DNA of 64,000 nt, taken from positions 1 to 64,000 of the forward strand of contig JAJEGH010000018.1 of the NCBI GenBank assembly GCA_022819985.1, given 5' to 3'. Position 1 is the first letter of the stretch. Each line of letters opens with the position of its first letter. Below the pieces are notes generated by a model. The model did not search any database. It saw nothing but the letters and a program-made list of their open reading frames with translations, and was not told the origin of the DNA. Shown piece by piece: positions 7,284 to 16,390 of this stretch. The DNA comes from Alphaproteobacteria bacterium (GTDB taxonomy: Bacteria; Pseudomonadota; Alphaproteobacteria; Bin65). The translations under genes and the position numbers were made by a program.

Positions 7284-8201
7284 GTGGCTGTGCCCATGCC
7301 CGTCCCCGTGCCCGTCACCCGTTTCGCGCCCAGCCCGACCGGCCTTCTCCATCTCGGCCATGCCTGGTCCGCCTGGCAGGCCTGGCGGCGCGCGCAGGAC
7401 GGGGGCGGGCGCTTCCTGCTGCGCATCGAGGATATCGACACCGGGCGCTGCCGGCCGGAATTCGAAGCGGCGATCTACGAAGACCTCGCCTGGCTGGGCC
7501 TGGACTGGGAGCGGCCGGTGCTGCGCCAGTCGGAGCATTTCGGCCGCTACCGGGCGGCCCTGGCGGCGATCCGGGAGCAGGGCCTCGCCTATCCGTGCTT
7601 CTGTACCCGGGCCGATATCCGCCGCGAGATCGAGGCCGCCGGCGGCGCACCCCATGGCGCGCCCCACGGCCCACCCCACGGCGCGCGAGGCAATCCGCAG
7701 GAGCCGGGCGGCGGCCTGCGTTACCCCGGCACCTGCCGCGGCCTTGCGCCGACGGACCGGCAGGCGCGGATCGACGGCGGCGCGGCTCATGCCTGGCGGC
7801 TGGACGCCGCCGCGGCCGCCGCGCGCTGCGGGCCTCTGATCTGGCGCGACGAGATCGCCGGCGAGGTTCCGGTCGATCCGGCGGTCTTCGGCGATGTCGT
7901 GCTGGCGCGCAAGGATGTCCCGACGAGCTATCATCTCGCCGTCACGGTGGACGATGCCCTTCAGGGCGTCACCCTGGTCGTGCGCGGCGAAGACCTGTTC
8001 GCCGCCACCCATGTCCATCGGCTGCTCCAGGCGATCCTCGGCCTGCCGGCGCCGCTCTACCGCCACCACCCGCTGCTGCTCGACGCCGGGGGCAAACGCT
8101 TCGCCAAGCGCGACCGGGCCATGACGATCCGCAGCCTGCGCGAAAAGGGCCTGTCGCCCGCCGACGCGGTCGCGCTGGCCGCGGGCTGGCGGACGGGATA
8201 G
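7284..8201 (+). CDS. gluQ: Glutamyl-Q tRNA(Asp) synthetase
   Basis: A truncated GluRS paralogue that loads glutamate onto queuosine of tRNA-Asp. FAPSPTGLLHLGHAWSA contains the HIGH motif, IEDIDTGRCRPE the adenylate site, and KRFAKRD the KMSKS-like loop. CFC ... YPGTCR supplies the zinc ligands. The anticodon-binding domain is absent, as expected. A 12-base repeat (7649-7684) has expanded a loop into PHGAPHGPPHGARG between the zinc residues. GTG 7284 and ATG 7296 are both possible starts; the N-terminus up to VTRFAPSPTG is a low-complexity MPVPVPV run. Confidence 0.9.
   Translation: MAVPMPVPVPVTRFAPSPTGLLHLGHAWSAWQAWRRAQDGGGRFLLRIEDIDTGRCRPEFEAAIYEDLAWLGLDWERPVLRQSEHFGRYRAALAAIREQGLAYPCFCTRADIRREIEAAGGAPHGAPHGPPHGARGNPQEPGGGLRYPGTCRGLAPTDRQARIDGGAAHAWRLDAAAAAARCGPLIWRDEIAGEVPVDPAVFGDVVLARKDVPTSYHLAVTVDDALQGVTLVVRGEDLFAATHVHRLLQAILGLPAPLYRHHPLLLDAGGKRFAKRDRAMTIRSLREKGLSPADAVALAAGWRTG
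7649..7684 (+). repeat. 12-base tandem repeat x3 inside gluQ
   Basis: Three 12-base units (CCCCAYGGCSCR) encode repeated PHGA/PHGP within the zinc-binding insertion of gluQ. One of many short tandem repeats with a 3n period in this window. Confidence 0.8.
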
Positions 8202-8248
8202 CGCCGGCCCGGCAAGCCCGCGCCGGGCGCCGCCGCTTGCCCCGCCCG

Positions 8249-8423
8249 TCATTTCGACCGAAGCGTACCCCAACCGTCATTTCGACCGAAGCGAAGCGAG
8301 CGGAGAAATCCGGCCGGCGACGGAGGCCGGCCGGATGCCGGAGCCTTGGGCGTCGATAGAGCGCAGACCGGATCTCTCCGCTCCGCCCCGACCGGGGGCC
8401 GGGGCTCCGGTCGAAATGACGGA
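8249..8423. repeat. Composite palindromic repeat, core B
   Basis: Starts CGTCATTTCGACCGAAGC and ends GGCTCCGGTCGAAATGACGG. The core contains CCGGCCGGCGACGGAGGCC and a following GCCGGAGCC segment that match the inverse of the 3891-4140 copy. Confidence 0.75.
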
Positions 8424-8491
8424 ATGGGTTCAAGGACCGGAATGGGCACAACTCCGGTATGGTTTACGGATTGCGCCGCCGCAGATTTGTC

Positions 8492-8523
8492 TTGATAAAT
8501 ACATAACGATATGTTTATATCAA
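8492..8523. promoter_or_regulatory. 32-base dyad, candidate SahR-type operator
   Basis: An imperfect palindrome with outer arms TTGATA / TATCAA and inner ACATA / TATGT, set in an AT-rich patch about 65 bases before the SahR-like regulator. The position suggests autoregulation and control of the metH genes behind it. Confidence 0.5.
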
Positions 8524-8585
8524 TTTGTAGGTAAGCGCTCGGGCCGTTGTTGGGACCGCCCTAAATCCGGAAAGGCGATGCGGCC

Positions 8586-9587
8586 GTGGATCACTTGCTT
8601 CTGGGTCTGAAGGCGGCGGCGGAGGGGACGCGCCTGCGCATCCTCTCCCTGTGCGCGCATGTCGAACTCACGGTGTCCGATCTGGTGCGCGTGCTGGGCC
8701 AGTCGCAGCCCCGGGTCTCGCGCCATCTGAAGCTGCTGGTCGAGGCCGGCCTGCTGGAGCGGCACCAGGAAGGCAACTGGGCCTGGTACCGCCTGGCCGA
8801 AGCGAGCGGCGGCGCGCGCAACGCCGAACTGGCCCGGCAGCTGATCGACCTGATTCCGGAAAGCGACGAGATCCAGGCGCTCGACCTGGTCCGCCTGGAA
8901 GAGATCAAGGCGGAACGGGCGCGCATCGCCGCCGATTACTTCCGCGCCAACGCGGCGAGCTGGTCCGAGGTGCGCGCCCTCCATGTCGATCCGGCGCAGG
9001 TCGATGCCACCTTGCGCCAGGTGGTGCTGCGCCAGCCGGTCGAGGCCCTGCTCGATATCGGCACCGGCACCGGCCGGGTGCTGGAGCTGGTCGCCCCGGA
9101 GGTGACGAGCGCCATCGGCATCGACCTCAGCCGGGAGATGCTGGCGGTCGCCCGGCACAATCTGGACAAGGACGGGCTGCGCCATTGCCAAGTCCGCCAC
9201 GCCGATATGTACCAGCTGCCCTTCGGGCAGGAGCGGTTCGACGCCGTGACGCTGCACATGGTGCTGCACTATTCGGAGCGGCCGGCCCAGGTGCTCGCCG
9301 AGGCGGCGCGGGTGCTGAAGCCCGGCGGCCGGGTCGTCGTCGTCGATTTCGCGCCCCACGGCATGACGGCGCTGCTCGACCAGCACGCCCATTGCTGGGC
9401 GGGTTTCGAGGACGGCGATATCCGGGCCTGGTTCCGCGCCGCGCGGCTGTCGCCGGAGGAGCCGGTGCTGCTGGACGGCGACCCGCTGACCGTCGCGATC
9501 TGGGCGGCCGGCCGCCCGGCCAACGACGCCGCACCCGACTCCGACCCGGATAATGCGGGGGACAATGCGGGGAGGGCGGTTTCGTGA
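8586..9587 (+). CDS. ArsR-family regulator fused to a SAM-dependent methyltransferase (SahR-like)
   Basis: 333 residues. The N-terminal 75 form an ArsR winged helix (TVSDLVRVLGQSQPRVSRHL). Residues from about 145 on are a class I methyltransferase fold (LLDIGTGTGRVLEL, then FDAVTLHMVLHY and LKPGGRVVVVDF). This architecture matches proteobacterial SahR regulators, which sense S-adenosylhomocysteine and control methionine-cycle genes. It overlaps the start of metH part 1 by four bases (GTGA), which supports that role strongly. The C-terminus carries a duplicated 12-base unit encoding DNAGDNAG. Confidence 0.85.
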   Translation: MDHLLLGLKAAAEGTRLRILSLCAHVELTVSDLVRVLGQSQPRVSRHLKLLVEAGLLERHQEGNWAWYRLAEASGGARNAELARQLIDLIPESDEIQALDLVRLEEIKAERARIAADYFRANAASWSEVRALHVDPAQVDATLRQVVLRQPVEALLDIGTGTGRVLELVAPEVTSAIGIDLSREMLAVARHNLDKDGLRHCQVRHADMYQLPFGQERFDAVTLHMVLHYSERPAQVLAEAARVLKPGGRVVVVDFAPHGMTALLDQHAHCWAGFEDGDIRAWFRAARLSPEEPVLLDGDPLTVAIWAAGRPANDAAPDSDPDNAGDNAGRAVS

Positions 9588-10666
9588 GCCCGCGCACCGA
9601 CCCGTCCTTCCGCCCCGCCGCCGCAGCGCTGGAGGCGCTGGCCGCCGGGCGCATTCTGGTCATGGACGGCGCCATGGGCACGATGATCCAGGCGGCCGGG
9701 CCGGCGGAGGCGGATTTCCGCGGCGACGCCTTCTTGCAACACAACCGCGCGCTCCAGGGCAACAACGATCTCCTGAACCTGACCCGGCCGGACATCGTGC
9801 GCGGCATCCACGACGCCAACCTGGCCGCCGGCGCCGATATCCTGAAGGCCAACACGTTCAATGCCAACGCGATCTCCCAGGCCGACTACGGCCTCGCCTA
9901 CCATGCCGCGGAAATTGCCTGCGCCGGGGCCCGGATCGCGCGCGACGCCGCGGACGCCGCGATGGCCGCGGACCCGGCGCGCCGGGTCTTCGTCGCCGGC
10001 GTGCTCGGCCCGACCAACCGGACCGCCTCCATCTCGCCGGATGTCAACGATCCGGGCTACCGCAACGTGACCTTCGACGAACTGGCCGCGATCTACCGCG
10101 AGAATGTCGACGCGGTCGTCGCCGGAGGCGCCGATCTCGTGCTGGTCGAGACGGTGTTCGACACGCTGAACGCCAAGGCCGCCCTGTTCGCCGTCGAGGA
10201 CGCCTTCGAGGCGCTCGGCTTCCGTCTGCCGGTCATCGTCTCCGGCACGATCACCGACCGCTCCGGGCGCACCCTGTCCGGGCAGACCGTGGAAGCCTTC
10301 TGGACCTCGGTCCAGCATATCCGGCCGTTCGCCATCGGCCTGAACTGCGCGCTGGGCGCCGAGCAGCTGGCGCCCTTCGTCGCCGACCTGTCGGGCGTCG
10401 CGGCGGCCCGGCTCAGCGTCCATCCCAATGCCGGCCTGCCCAACGCCTTCGGCGGCTATGACGAAACGCCGGAACAGACGGCAGCTTTTCTCGGCGCCTG
10501 GGCGCGGGACGGGCTGGTCAACATCGTCGGCGGCTGCTGCGGCACGACGCCGGCGCATATCGCGGCGATCCGGGCGGCGGTCGACGGCATCGCGCCGCGC
10601 CGGGTTCCGGACGCGCCGGCCAGCCTGACGCTCTCGGGTCTCGAGCCCTTCCATCTCGCCGCCTGA
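9584..10666 (+). CDS. metH: Methionine synthase part 1: homocysteine S-methyltransferase module
   Basis: 360 residues equal to the N-terminal homocysteine-binding barrel of cobalamin-dependent Met[10 protein letters not shown] opens the domain and LNLTRPDIV follows. The zinc ligands are seen as GLNCALG and GGCCGTTP. It begins with GTG, overlapping the regulator's stop. The remaining MetH modules are encoded 19 bases downstream as a separate protein, so methionine synthase is two-subunit here. No frameshift is evident at the junction: the module ends with a proper stop and the second protein has its own ATG. Confidence 0.92.
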   Translation: MSPRTDPSFRPAAAALEALAAGRILVMDGAMGTMIQAAGPAEADFRGDAFLQHNRALQGNNDLLNLTRPDIVRGIHDANLAAGADILKANTFNANAISQADYGLAYHAAEIACAGARIARDAADAAMAADPARRVFVAGVLGPTNRTASISPDVNDPGYRNVTFDELAAIYRENVDAVVAGGADLVLVETVFDTLNAKAALFAVEDAFEALGFRLPVIVSGTITDRSGRTLSGQTVEAFWTSVQHIRPFAIGLNCALGAEQLAPFVADLSGVAAARLSVHPNAGLPNAFGGYDETPEQTAAFLGAWARDGLVNIVGGCCGTTPAHIAAIRAAVDGIAPRRVPDAPASLTLSGLEPFHLAA

Positions 10667-10685
10667 CCGGCGCCCCCGGACTTCG

Positions 10686-13397
10686 ATGACCGAAATGTCG
10701 AGCAGCGCCCCCGGATCGCTCGCGGGTCCAGCCGCGGGGCTGGCCCCGGCCATGAACGCGGCCCAGCGCTTTGTCATGGTCGGCGAGCGCACCAACGTCA
10801 CCGGCTCGGCGAAGTTCCGCAAACTGATCGTGGCCGGCGATTTCGAGGCCGCGCTCGATATCGCGCGCGAGCAGGTCGAGAACGGCGCCCGGATCGTCGA
10901 TGTCAACATGGACGAGGCGATGCTGGATTCCGAAGCGGCGATGGTCCGGTTCCTCCACCTGATCGCCGCGGAGCCGGACATCTGCCGTGTGCCGGTCATG
11001 ATCGACTCGTCCCGGTGGTCGGTCATCGAGGCGGGCCTCAAATGCGTCCAGGGCAAGGCGATCGTCAATTCGATCAGCCTGAAGGAGGGCGAGGCGCCCT
11101 TCCTGGAGCAGGCACGGCGCATCCGGCGCTACGGCGCGGCCATGGTGGTCATGGCGTTCGACGAAACGGGCCAGGCCGATACCGTCGACCGCAAGGTGGA
11201 AATCTGCACACGCGCTTACGTTTTGCTCACGGAGCGGGCCGGGGTGCCGCCCCAGGACATCATCTTCGATCCCAACATCTTCGCCGTCGCCACCGGGATC
11301 GAGGAGCATGACGGCTACGGCCTCGCCTTCATCGAGGCGACCCGGCGGATCAAGGCGGCCCTGCCGGGCAGCCACGTCTCGGGCGGCCTGTCCAACCTGT
11401 CCTTCTCGTTCCGCGGCAACGAGCCGGTGCGCCGGGCGATGCACTCCGTCTTCCTCTATCACGCCATACCCGCCGGCCTCGACATGGCGATCGTCAATGC
11501 CGGCCAGCTCGACGTCTACGACGAGATCGCGCCGGACCTGCGCGAACGGGTGGAAGACGTCGTGCTGAACCGCCGGCCCGACGCGACCGACCGGCTGCTG
11601 GAGGTCGCAGAGGAATATCGCGGCGGCGCGGTGCGGCGCGCGAAGGACGACGGCTGGCGCGATGCATCGGTCGAGGACCGGCTGATCCATGCGCTGGTGC
11701 ACGGCATCGCCGACCATGCCGAGGAAGACGCCGAGGAGGCGCGCGTGAAGCTCGGCCGGCCGCTGGCGGTGATCGAAGGGCCGCTGATGGACGGCATGTC
11801 GATCGTCGGCGACCTGTTCGGCGCCGGCAAGATGTTCCTGCCCCAGGTCGTCAAGAGCGCCCGGGTGATGAAGAAGGCGGTGGCCTGGCTGGAGCCGTTC
11901 ATGGAAGCGGAGAAGAGCCGGCGCACCGCGGCTGCCGGCCGGATCGTCACGGCGACGGTGAAAGGCGATGTCCACGATATCGGCAAGAACATCGTCGGCG
12001 TCGTCCTGCGCTGCAACGGTTACGAGGTGATCGACCTGGGCGTGATGGCCCCGGCGGAGCTGATTCTGGAAACGGCGGAACGGGAAAGCGCCGACCTGAT
12101 CGGCCTGAGCGGGCTGATCACACCGAGCCTGGAGGAGATGTGCCGGGTCGGCGCGGCGATGGACCGGCGCGGCATGGCGACTCCTCTGCTGATCGGCGGC
12201 GCGACGACCAGCCGGATGCACACGGCGGTGAAAATCGAGCCGTCCTACAGCGGGCCGGTGGTCCATGTCGCCGACGCCTCGCGCGTGGTCGGGGTCGCCG
12301 GAGCGCTGCTGTCGCGGGAGCGCAAGGCCGGCTTCGTCGCCGAGACCCGCACGGCCTATGCGGCGCTGCGCGAGAGCCATGCCGGCGGGCGGCGCGACGG
12401 CGTGCAGACCGGTCTGGCGTCGGCGCGGGCCAACGGTCTCCGGCTCGACTGGTCCGGCTATACGCCGCCGCGGCCGGCCGCGAGCGGGCCGATCGTCCTC
12501 GACAGCGTGGTGATCGGCGACCTGGCGCCGCGGATCGACTGGACGCCCTTCTTCCGCACTTGGGAACTGGCCGGCGCCTGGCCGCGCATCCTGGACGACC
12601 CGGCGGTCGGCGGGGCGGCCCGCGCGCTCCACGCCGACGCGCTGGCTATGCTCGAGACGATGGAAGCGGAAGGCTGGACCCGGCCCAGGGGCGTCGCGGC
12701 CTTCTGGCCCGCTGCCGGGATCGGCGACGATATCGAGCTCTACCGCGACGAGGGGCGCACGGAAGTGCGCGACACCCTCCGCATGCTGCGCCAGCAGACC
12801 GCGAAAACGAACCGGCCGAACCACTGCCTTGCCGATTTCGTCGCGCCGAAGGAAAGCGGCGTGCCGGACTGGGTCGGCGGCTTCTGCGTCACGGCCGGGC
12901 CGGGCATCGAGGAGGCCGCCGCCGAGTTCGAGCGGCAGAACGACGACTACAACGCGATCCTGGTCAAGGCGCTGGGCGACCGGCTGGCCGAGGCGTTCGC
13001 CGAATGGCTGCACGAGAAGGTGCGCCGGGAATACTGGGGCTACGCCGCCGGCGAAAACCTGTCCAACGACGACCTGATCGCCGAGCGCTACCGCGGCATC
13101 CGCCCGGCGCCCGGCTATCCGGCCTGCCCGGAGCATACCGAGAAGCGCCGCCTGTTCGCCCTGCTCGACGCCGAACGCCATACCGGAGTCCGCCTCACCG
13201 AAAGCTGCGCCATGCTGCCGGCCTCGGCGGTCAGCGGCTGGTATTTCAGCCATCCGGAGGCGCGCTATTTCGGCGTCGGCAGGATCGGCCGCGACCAGGT
13301 CGGGGATTACGCCGCCCGCAAGGGCTGGACCGTCGAAGACGCCGAACGCTGGCTGGCGCCCAATCTCGGCTACGAAACCGTCCGGAAGGCGGCATAG
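10686..13397 (+). CDS. metH: Methionine synthase part 2: folate, cobalamin and reactivation modules
   Basis: 903 residues in MetH order. The pterin-binding domain starts [15 protein letters not shown]. The helical cap follows, then the cobalamin domain with the base-off motif DVHDIGKN. The SAM reactivation domain holds [15 protein letters not shown]. Together with the preceding gene it makes methionine from homocysteine and methyltetrahydrofolate, so the organism needs B12. Regulation is probably through the SahR-like protein at the head of the operon. Confidence 0.95.
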   Translation: MTEMSSSAPGSLAGPAAGLAPAMNAAQRFVMVGERTNVTGSAKFRKLIVAGDFEAALDIAREQVENGARIVDVNMDEAMLDSEAAMVRFLHLIAAEPDICRVPVMIDSSRWSVIEAGLKCVQGKAIVNSISLKEGEAPFLEQARRIRRYGAAMVVMAFDETGQADTVDRKVEICTRAYVLLTERAGVPPQDIIFDPNIFAVATGIEEHDGYGLAFIEATRRIKAALPGSHVSGGLSNLSFSFRGNEPVRRAMHSVFLYHAIPAGLDMAIVNAGQLDVYDEIAPDLRERVEDVVLNRRPDATDRLLEVAEEYRGGAVRRAKDDGWRDASVEDRLIHALVHGIADHAEEDAEEARVKLGRPLAVIEGPLMDGMSIVGDLFGAGKMFLPQVVKSARVMKKAVAWLEPFMEAEKSRRTAAAGRIVTATVKGDVHDIGKNIVGVVLRCNGYEVIDLGVMAPAELILETAERESADLIGLSGLITPSLEEMCRVGAAMDRRGMATPLLIGGATTSRMHTAVKIEPSYSGPVVHVADASRVVGVAGALLSRERKAGFVAETRTAYAALRESHAGGRRDGVQTGLASARANGLRLDWSGYTPPRPAASGPIVLDSVVIGDLAPRIDWTPFFRTWELAGAWPRILDDPAVGGAARALHADALAMLETMEAEGWTRPRGVAAFWPAAGIGDDIELYRDEGRTEVRDTLRMLRQQTAKTNRPNHCLADFVAPKESGVPDWVGGFCVTAGPGIEEAAAEFERQNDDYNAILVKALGDRLAEAFAEWLHEKVRREYWGYAAGENLSNDDLIAERYRGIRPAPGYPACPEHTEKRRLFALLDAERHTGVRLTESCAMLPASAVSGWYFSHPEARYFGVGRIGRDQVGDYAARKGWTVEDAERWLAPNLGYETVRKAA

Positions 13398-13511
13398 CCG
13401 CACCTCTTCGGGATTGCCCGTTTAAGGTCCGCCGCCGGCTGTGCTACCGTGGGCGGCGCAAGTGTGCATTTGCAATTTCCCCATAGCGAAAACGCAGTTG
13501 AGGAGACTCCC

Positions 13512-14552
13512 ATGAAACGTTTGATCCTTATCGGAACGGCGGTCTGTTTTGCCGCCTCCGCCCAGGCGCAGACAACGACGCTGACCATGGAATCCGGCTC
13601 GGTCGGCGGCGCGACCGACATGGCGGCCAAGCATCTGGCCGAGGTCGCCGCCAAGCGGAAGATCGCGACGATCCAGGCCCAGGCCGGCAAGGTGCTGGCC
13701 AAGTCGATCCTGCAGGTCGCCCAGGGCAAGACCGATCTCGCCGCCAGCCCGTTCATCCTGCAGTTCCTGATGGCGAGGGGGCTGGGGCCCTATGCCGGGC
13801 TGGGCAAGAAAAAGGGCAAGGAGACCGCCGGCAATCTCCGCCTGCTCTATCCCTACCATCTCGCCCACTATTACCTCATCGCCTTTGCCGCTTCCGGGAT
13901 CGACAGCTGGGACAAGCTCAAGGGCAAGACCATCTTCAACGGCCCGCCGCGCGGCGGCGCGCTTAACACGGCGCGCGCGCTGATCCGGCTGACCACCGGC
14001 ATGAACGAGGGCAAGGGCTATACCGGCAAGCAGATCGCCTGGGGCCAGGCCGATTCGATCTTCCTCGACGGTGCGGTCGACGCCGCCGTGCGGCCGGGCA
14101 CCAACCCGGCGGCGTATCTGCCGGTCTACATCGCCGCCGGCAAGATCAACCTGGTCTCGATCCCGAAGGCGAAGATGGAATCGGCGGCCTTCCGGAAGTT
14201 CCTCAAAGCGCCCGGCAACGTGGCCTTCGTCTTTCCGAAGAAAAATCTCGCCCACTACGGCCCCGGCGTGAACGTCATTTCCGAGGACGACATGTTCCGC
14301 TCGATCTCCAACACCGGCGGCGACGTGGTCCACAAGAACATGCCGAAGGCGCTGGCCAGGGCGCTGACCGCCGCGATGATCGAGACCCTGCCCGACCTGT
14401 TCCGGAAAACGCCCTTCGCCAGGGGGCAGCTGTTCGGCGTCGTCGACGACGCGCGGATGGGCATGTGCAACGCCGGCGTGAAATTCCATCCCGGCGCCGT
14501 CGAGGCGTGGGAGGCCGCCGGCCACAAGCTCCCGGATTGCGCCAAGCCGTAG
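13512..14552 (+). CDS. TAXI-family TRAP transporter binding protein (orphan)
   Basis: A periplasmic solute-binding protein of the TAXI family that delivers substrate to a fused TRAP permease. A signal peptide (MKRLILIGTAVCFAASAQA) is followed by ESGSVGGATDMAA, the family start. AGGAG at 13501-13505 sets the start. No permease is adjacent: the next genes are a GMC oxidoreductase and a DctP-type system. The nearest matching fused permease is at 22909-25356. Confidence 0.85.
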   Translation: MKRLILIGTAVCFAASAQAQTTTLTMESGSVGGATDMAAKHLAEVAAKRKIATIQAQAGKVLAKSILQVAQGKTDLAASPFILQFLMARGLGPYAGLGKKKGKETAGNLRLLYPYHLAHYYLIAFAASGIDSWDKLKGKTIFNGPPRGGALNTARALIRLTTGMNEGKGYTGKQIAWGQADSIFLDGAVDAAVRPGTNPAAYLPVYIAAGKINLVSIPKAKMESAAFRKFLKAPGNVAFVFPKKNLAHYGPGVNVISEDDMFRSISNTGGDVVHKNMPKALARALTAAMIETLPDLFRKTPFARGQLFGVVDDARMGMCNAGVKFHPGAVEAWEAAGHKLPDCAKP

Positions 14553-14612
14553 CACTGGCGGCGCGCGGCCCCGATTCCGCCGGGCCGCGCGCCGGCCGGG
14601 AATTCGCCGCCG

Positions 14613-16223
14613 CTAACCCGGAGGCGCGCGGCCCAGGATCAGGTCGCTCGCCTTTTCCGCCATCATGATGGTCGGGGCGTTGGTGTTGCCGGAGGTAATC
14701 GTCGGCATGGCCGAGGCGTCCACGACGCGCAGGCCGCCGACGCCGTGGACGCGGAACCCGCTGTCGACCACGGCCATCGGATCCCGGCCCATGCGACAGC
14801 TGCTGGTCGGATGGTAGATGGTCTGGGAGATGTCGCGGGCGGCCTGGAGCAGTTCCTCGTCGGTCTGCGCCTCCGTTCCGGGCAGATGCTCGCGCCGGAC
14901 GAACCCTGAAAGCGCCCGGGTCGCGACAAGCCGGCGGGTGACCTTGAGACCGTCGATGACGGTCTGCCGGTCCGTCGGCGTCGACAGGTAATTCGGCTGG
15001 ATCGAGGGATGCGCCGCCGGGTCCGGCGACCGGATGGCGATCCGGCCGCGGCTTTCCGGCCGGAGCTGGCAGACCGACATGGTGATCCCGGAGAAGGGGT
15101 GCATTTTCAGGCCCGGCTTGTCGGCGCTGAGCGGCTGGAAATGGAACTGGATGTCGGGCGTCGCCAGTTCGGGCCGGGTCTTGCAGAAGATGCAGACCTG
15201 GCTGGCGCCCATCGCCATCGGCCCGCGCCGGGTGAGGATGTAGCGCAGACCGATCGCGGCCCGGCGCACCAGGTTGTTGATTTCGTCGTTGAGCGTCGGG
15301 ACGTTGACCTCGTACACGGAACGTACCTGGAGATGGTCCTGCAGATTCTCTCCGACGCCCGGCAATTCATGCCGGACCGCGATGCCGAGGTCGATGAGCA
15401 GGGGACCGGGACCGATCCCCGAGAGCTGGAGAAGCTGCGGCGAACCGATGGCGCCGGCAGAGAGGATAATCTCGCCGCCGCCGTGCACCGTCGCCTGCCG
15501 TCGTTCGCTGCCGACGGAGTAGGCGATGCCGATAGCGGTTCTCGGGCTGGCCTCGTCGAACAGCAGGCACTCCGCCAGGGCGCCGGTGACGACCTCCAGG
15601 TTCCTGCGGGAGCGGACTGGCTTGAGATAGGCTGTGGCGGCCGAGCAGCGCCGGCCGTTGCGGGCCGTGAGCTGGAAATAGCCGGCGCCCTCCTGCCGGG
15701 CGCCGTTGAAATCGTCGCTGCGCGGAATGCCGAGCTCCTCCGCCGCGGCGATCAGGGCTTCGCAGACGTCGCGCCGGGCGCGCATGTCCGAGACGGCGAG
15801 CGGCCCGCCTTCGCCGTGGAACGCATCGGCGCCGCGCTCCTGGTCCTCGGCGCGCCGGAAATAGGGCAGCACGTCGTCGAAGGACCAGCCCTCGTTGCCC
15901 ATCTGGCGCCAGGTATCGTAGTCCTCCTTCTGCCCGCGGATATAGAGCAGCCCGTTGATCGCGCTCGATCCGCCGAGCACCTTGCCGCGCGGCCAGTCCA
16001 GGCTGCGCCCGTTCAGGCCGGGGTCCGGGTCGGCCTTGAAGCACCAGTCGGTCTTCGGGTTGTGCAGCGTCTTGAAATAGCCGACCGGCACATGGATCCA
16101 GGGGTTGCGGTCCTCGCCGCCGGCCTCGAGCAGCAGCACGTTTTTCGAAGGATCGGCGGACAGGCGGTTGGCGAGCACGCAGCCGGCCGAACCGGCGCCG
16201 ACGATGACATAGTCATAGGCCAT
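14613..16223 (-). CDS. GMC-family FAD oxidoreductase (choline dehydrogenase-like)
   Basis: 536 residues. DYVIVGAGSAGCVLANRLS is the FAD-binding Rossmann start, and GKVLGGSSAINGLLYIRG and LSAGAIGSPQLLQLSG are the two GMC signatures. HPTSSCRMG carries the catalytic His near the C-terminus, with SGNTNAPTIMMAEKASDLI at the end. It oxidises an alcohol; the substrate cannot be read from sequence. It is divergent from a TRAP operon and shares a 167-base promoter region with it, so it may oxidise the imported compound. Confidence 0.88.
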   Translation of the reverse strand: MAYDYVIVGAGSAGCVLANRLSADPSKNVLLLEAGGEDRNPWIHVPVGYFKTLHNPKTDWCFKADPDPGLNGRSLDWPRGKVLGGSSAINGLLYIRGQKEDYDTWRQMGNEGWSFDDVLPYFRRAEDQERGADAFHGEGGPLAVSDMRARRDVCEALIAAAEELGIPRSDDFNGARQEGAGYFQLTARNGRRCSAATAYLKPVRSRRNLEVVTGALAECLLFDEASPRTAIGIAYSVGSERRQATVHGGGEIILSAGAIGSPQLLQLSGIGPGPLLIDLGIAVRHELPGVGENLQDHLQVRSVYEVNVPTLNDEINNLVRRAAIGLRYILTRRGPMAMGASQVCIFCKTRPELATPDIQFHFQPLSADKPGLKMHPFSGITMSVCQLRPESRGRIAIRSPDPAAHPSIQPNYLSTPTDRQTVIDGLKVTRRLVATRALSGFVRREHLPGTEAQTDEELLQAARDISQTIYHPTSSCRMGRDPMAVVDSGFRVHGVGGLRVVDASAMPTITSGNTNAPTIMMAEKASDLILGRAPPG

Positions 16224-16305
16224 GCCTGCACACCCTGCCCGCTGGGATCAAAAAATAACGTTCATGGTCACTCAACGCTTGCAGAAACGACAATATCTGC
16301 CATTA

Positions 16306-16324
16306 TTGAGATTGTCAGTCTCAA
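16306..16324. promoter_or_regulatory. IclR-type dyad between the GMC gene and the TRAP operon
   Basis: TTGAGATTGTCAGTCTCAA is a palindrome with perfect 6-base arms around 7 bases. A second dyad, TTTGACATTTTGTCGAAA, follows at about 16326-16344. An IclR regulator is encoded at the end of the same TRAP operon, so it is the natural candidate to bind here and control both directions. Confidence 0.5.
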
Positions 16325-16390
16325 ACTTTGACATTTTGTCGAAAGGTTGGGTGTGGCGGCTCCTAACCGATGCATGAGGAGGAAGCATCC

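Larger units (their letters stand above)
8202..8585. other. Spacer with a core-B repeat, then the regulator's AT-rich promoter
   Basis: Positions 8249-8423 are a composite palindromic repeat. From about 8455 the composition turns AT-rich and carries a 32-base dyad just upstream of the ArsR/methyltransferase gene. I see no gene. Confidence 0.6.

Noticed and set aside
10518-13403. 961-codon open frame antisense to metH
   Set aside because: High GC content keeps antisense frames open; the sense strand encodes complete, motif-bearing MetH modules, and the antisense product has no recognisable domain.
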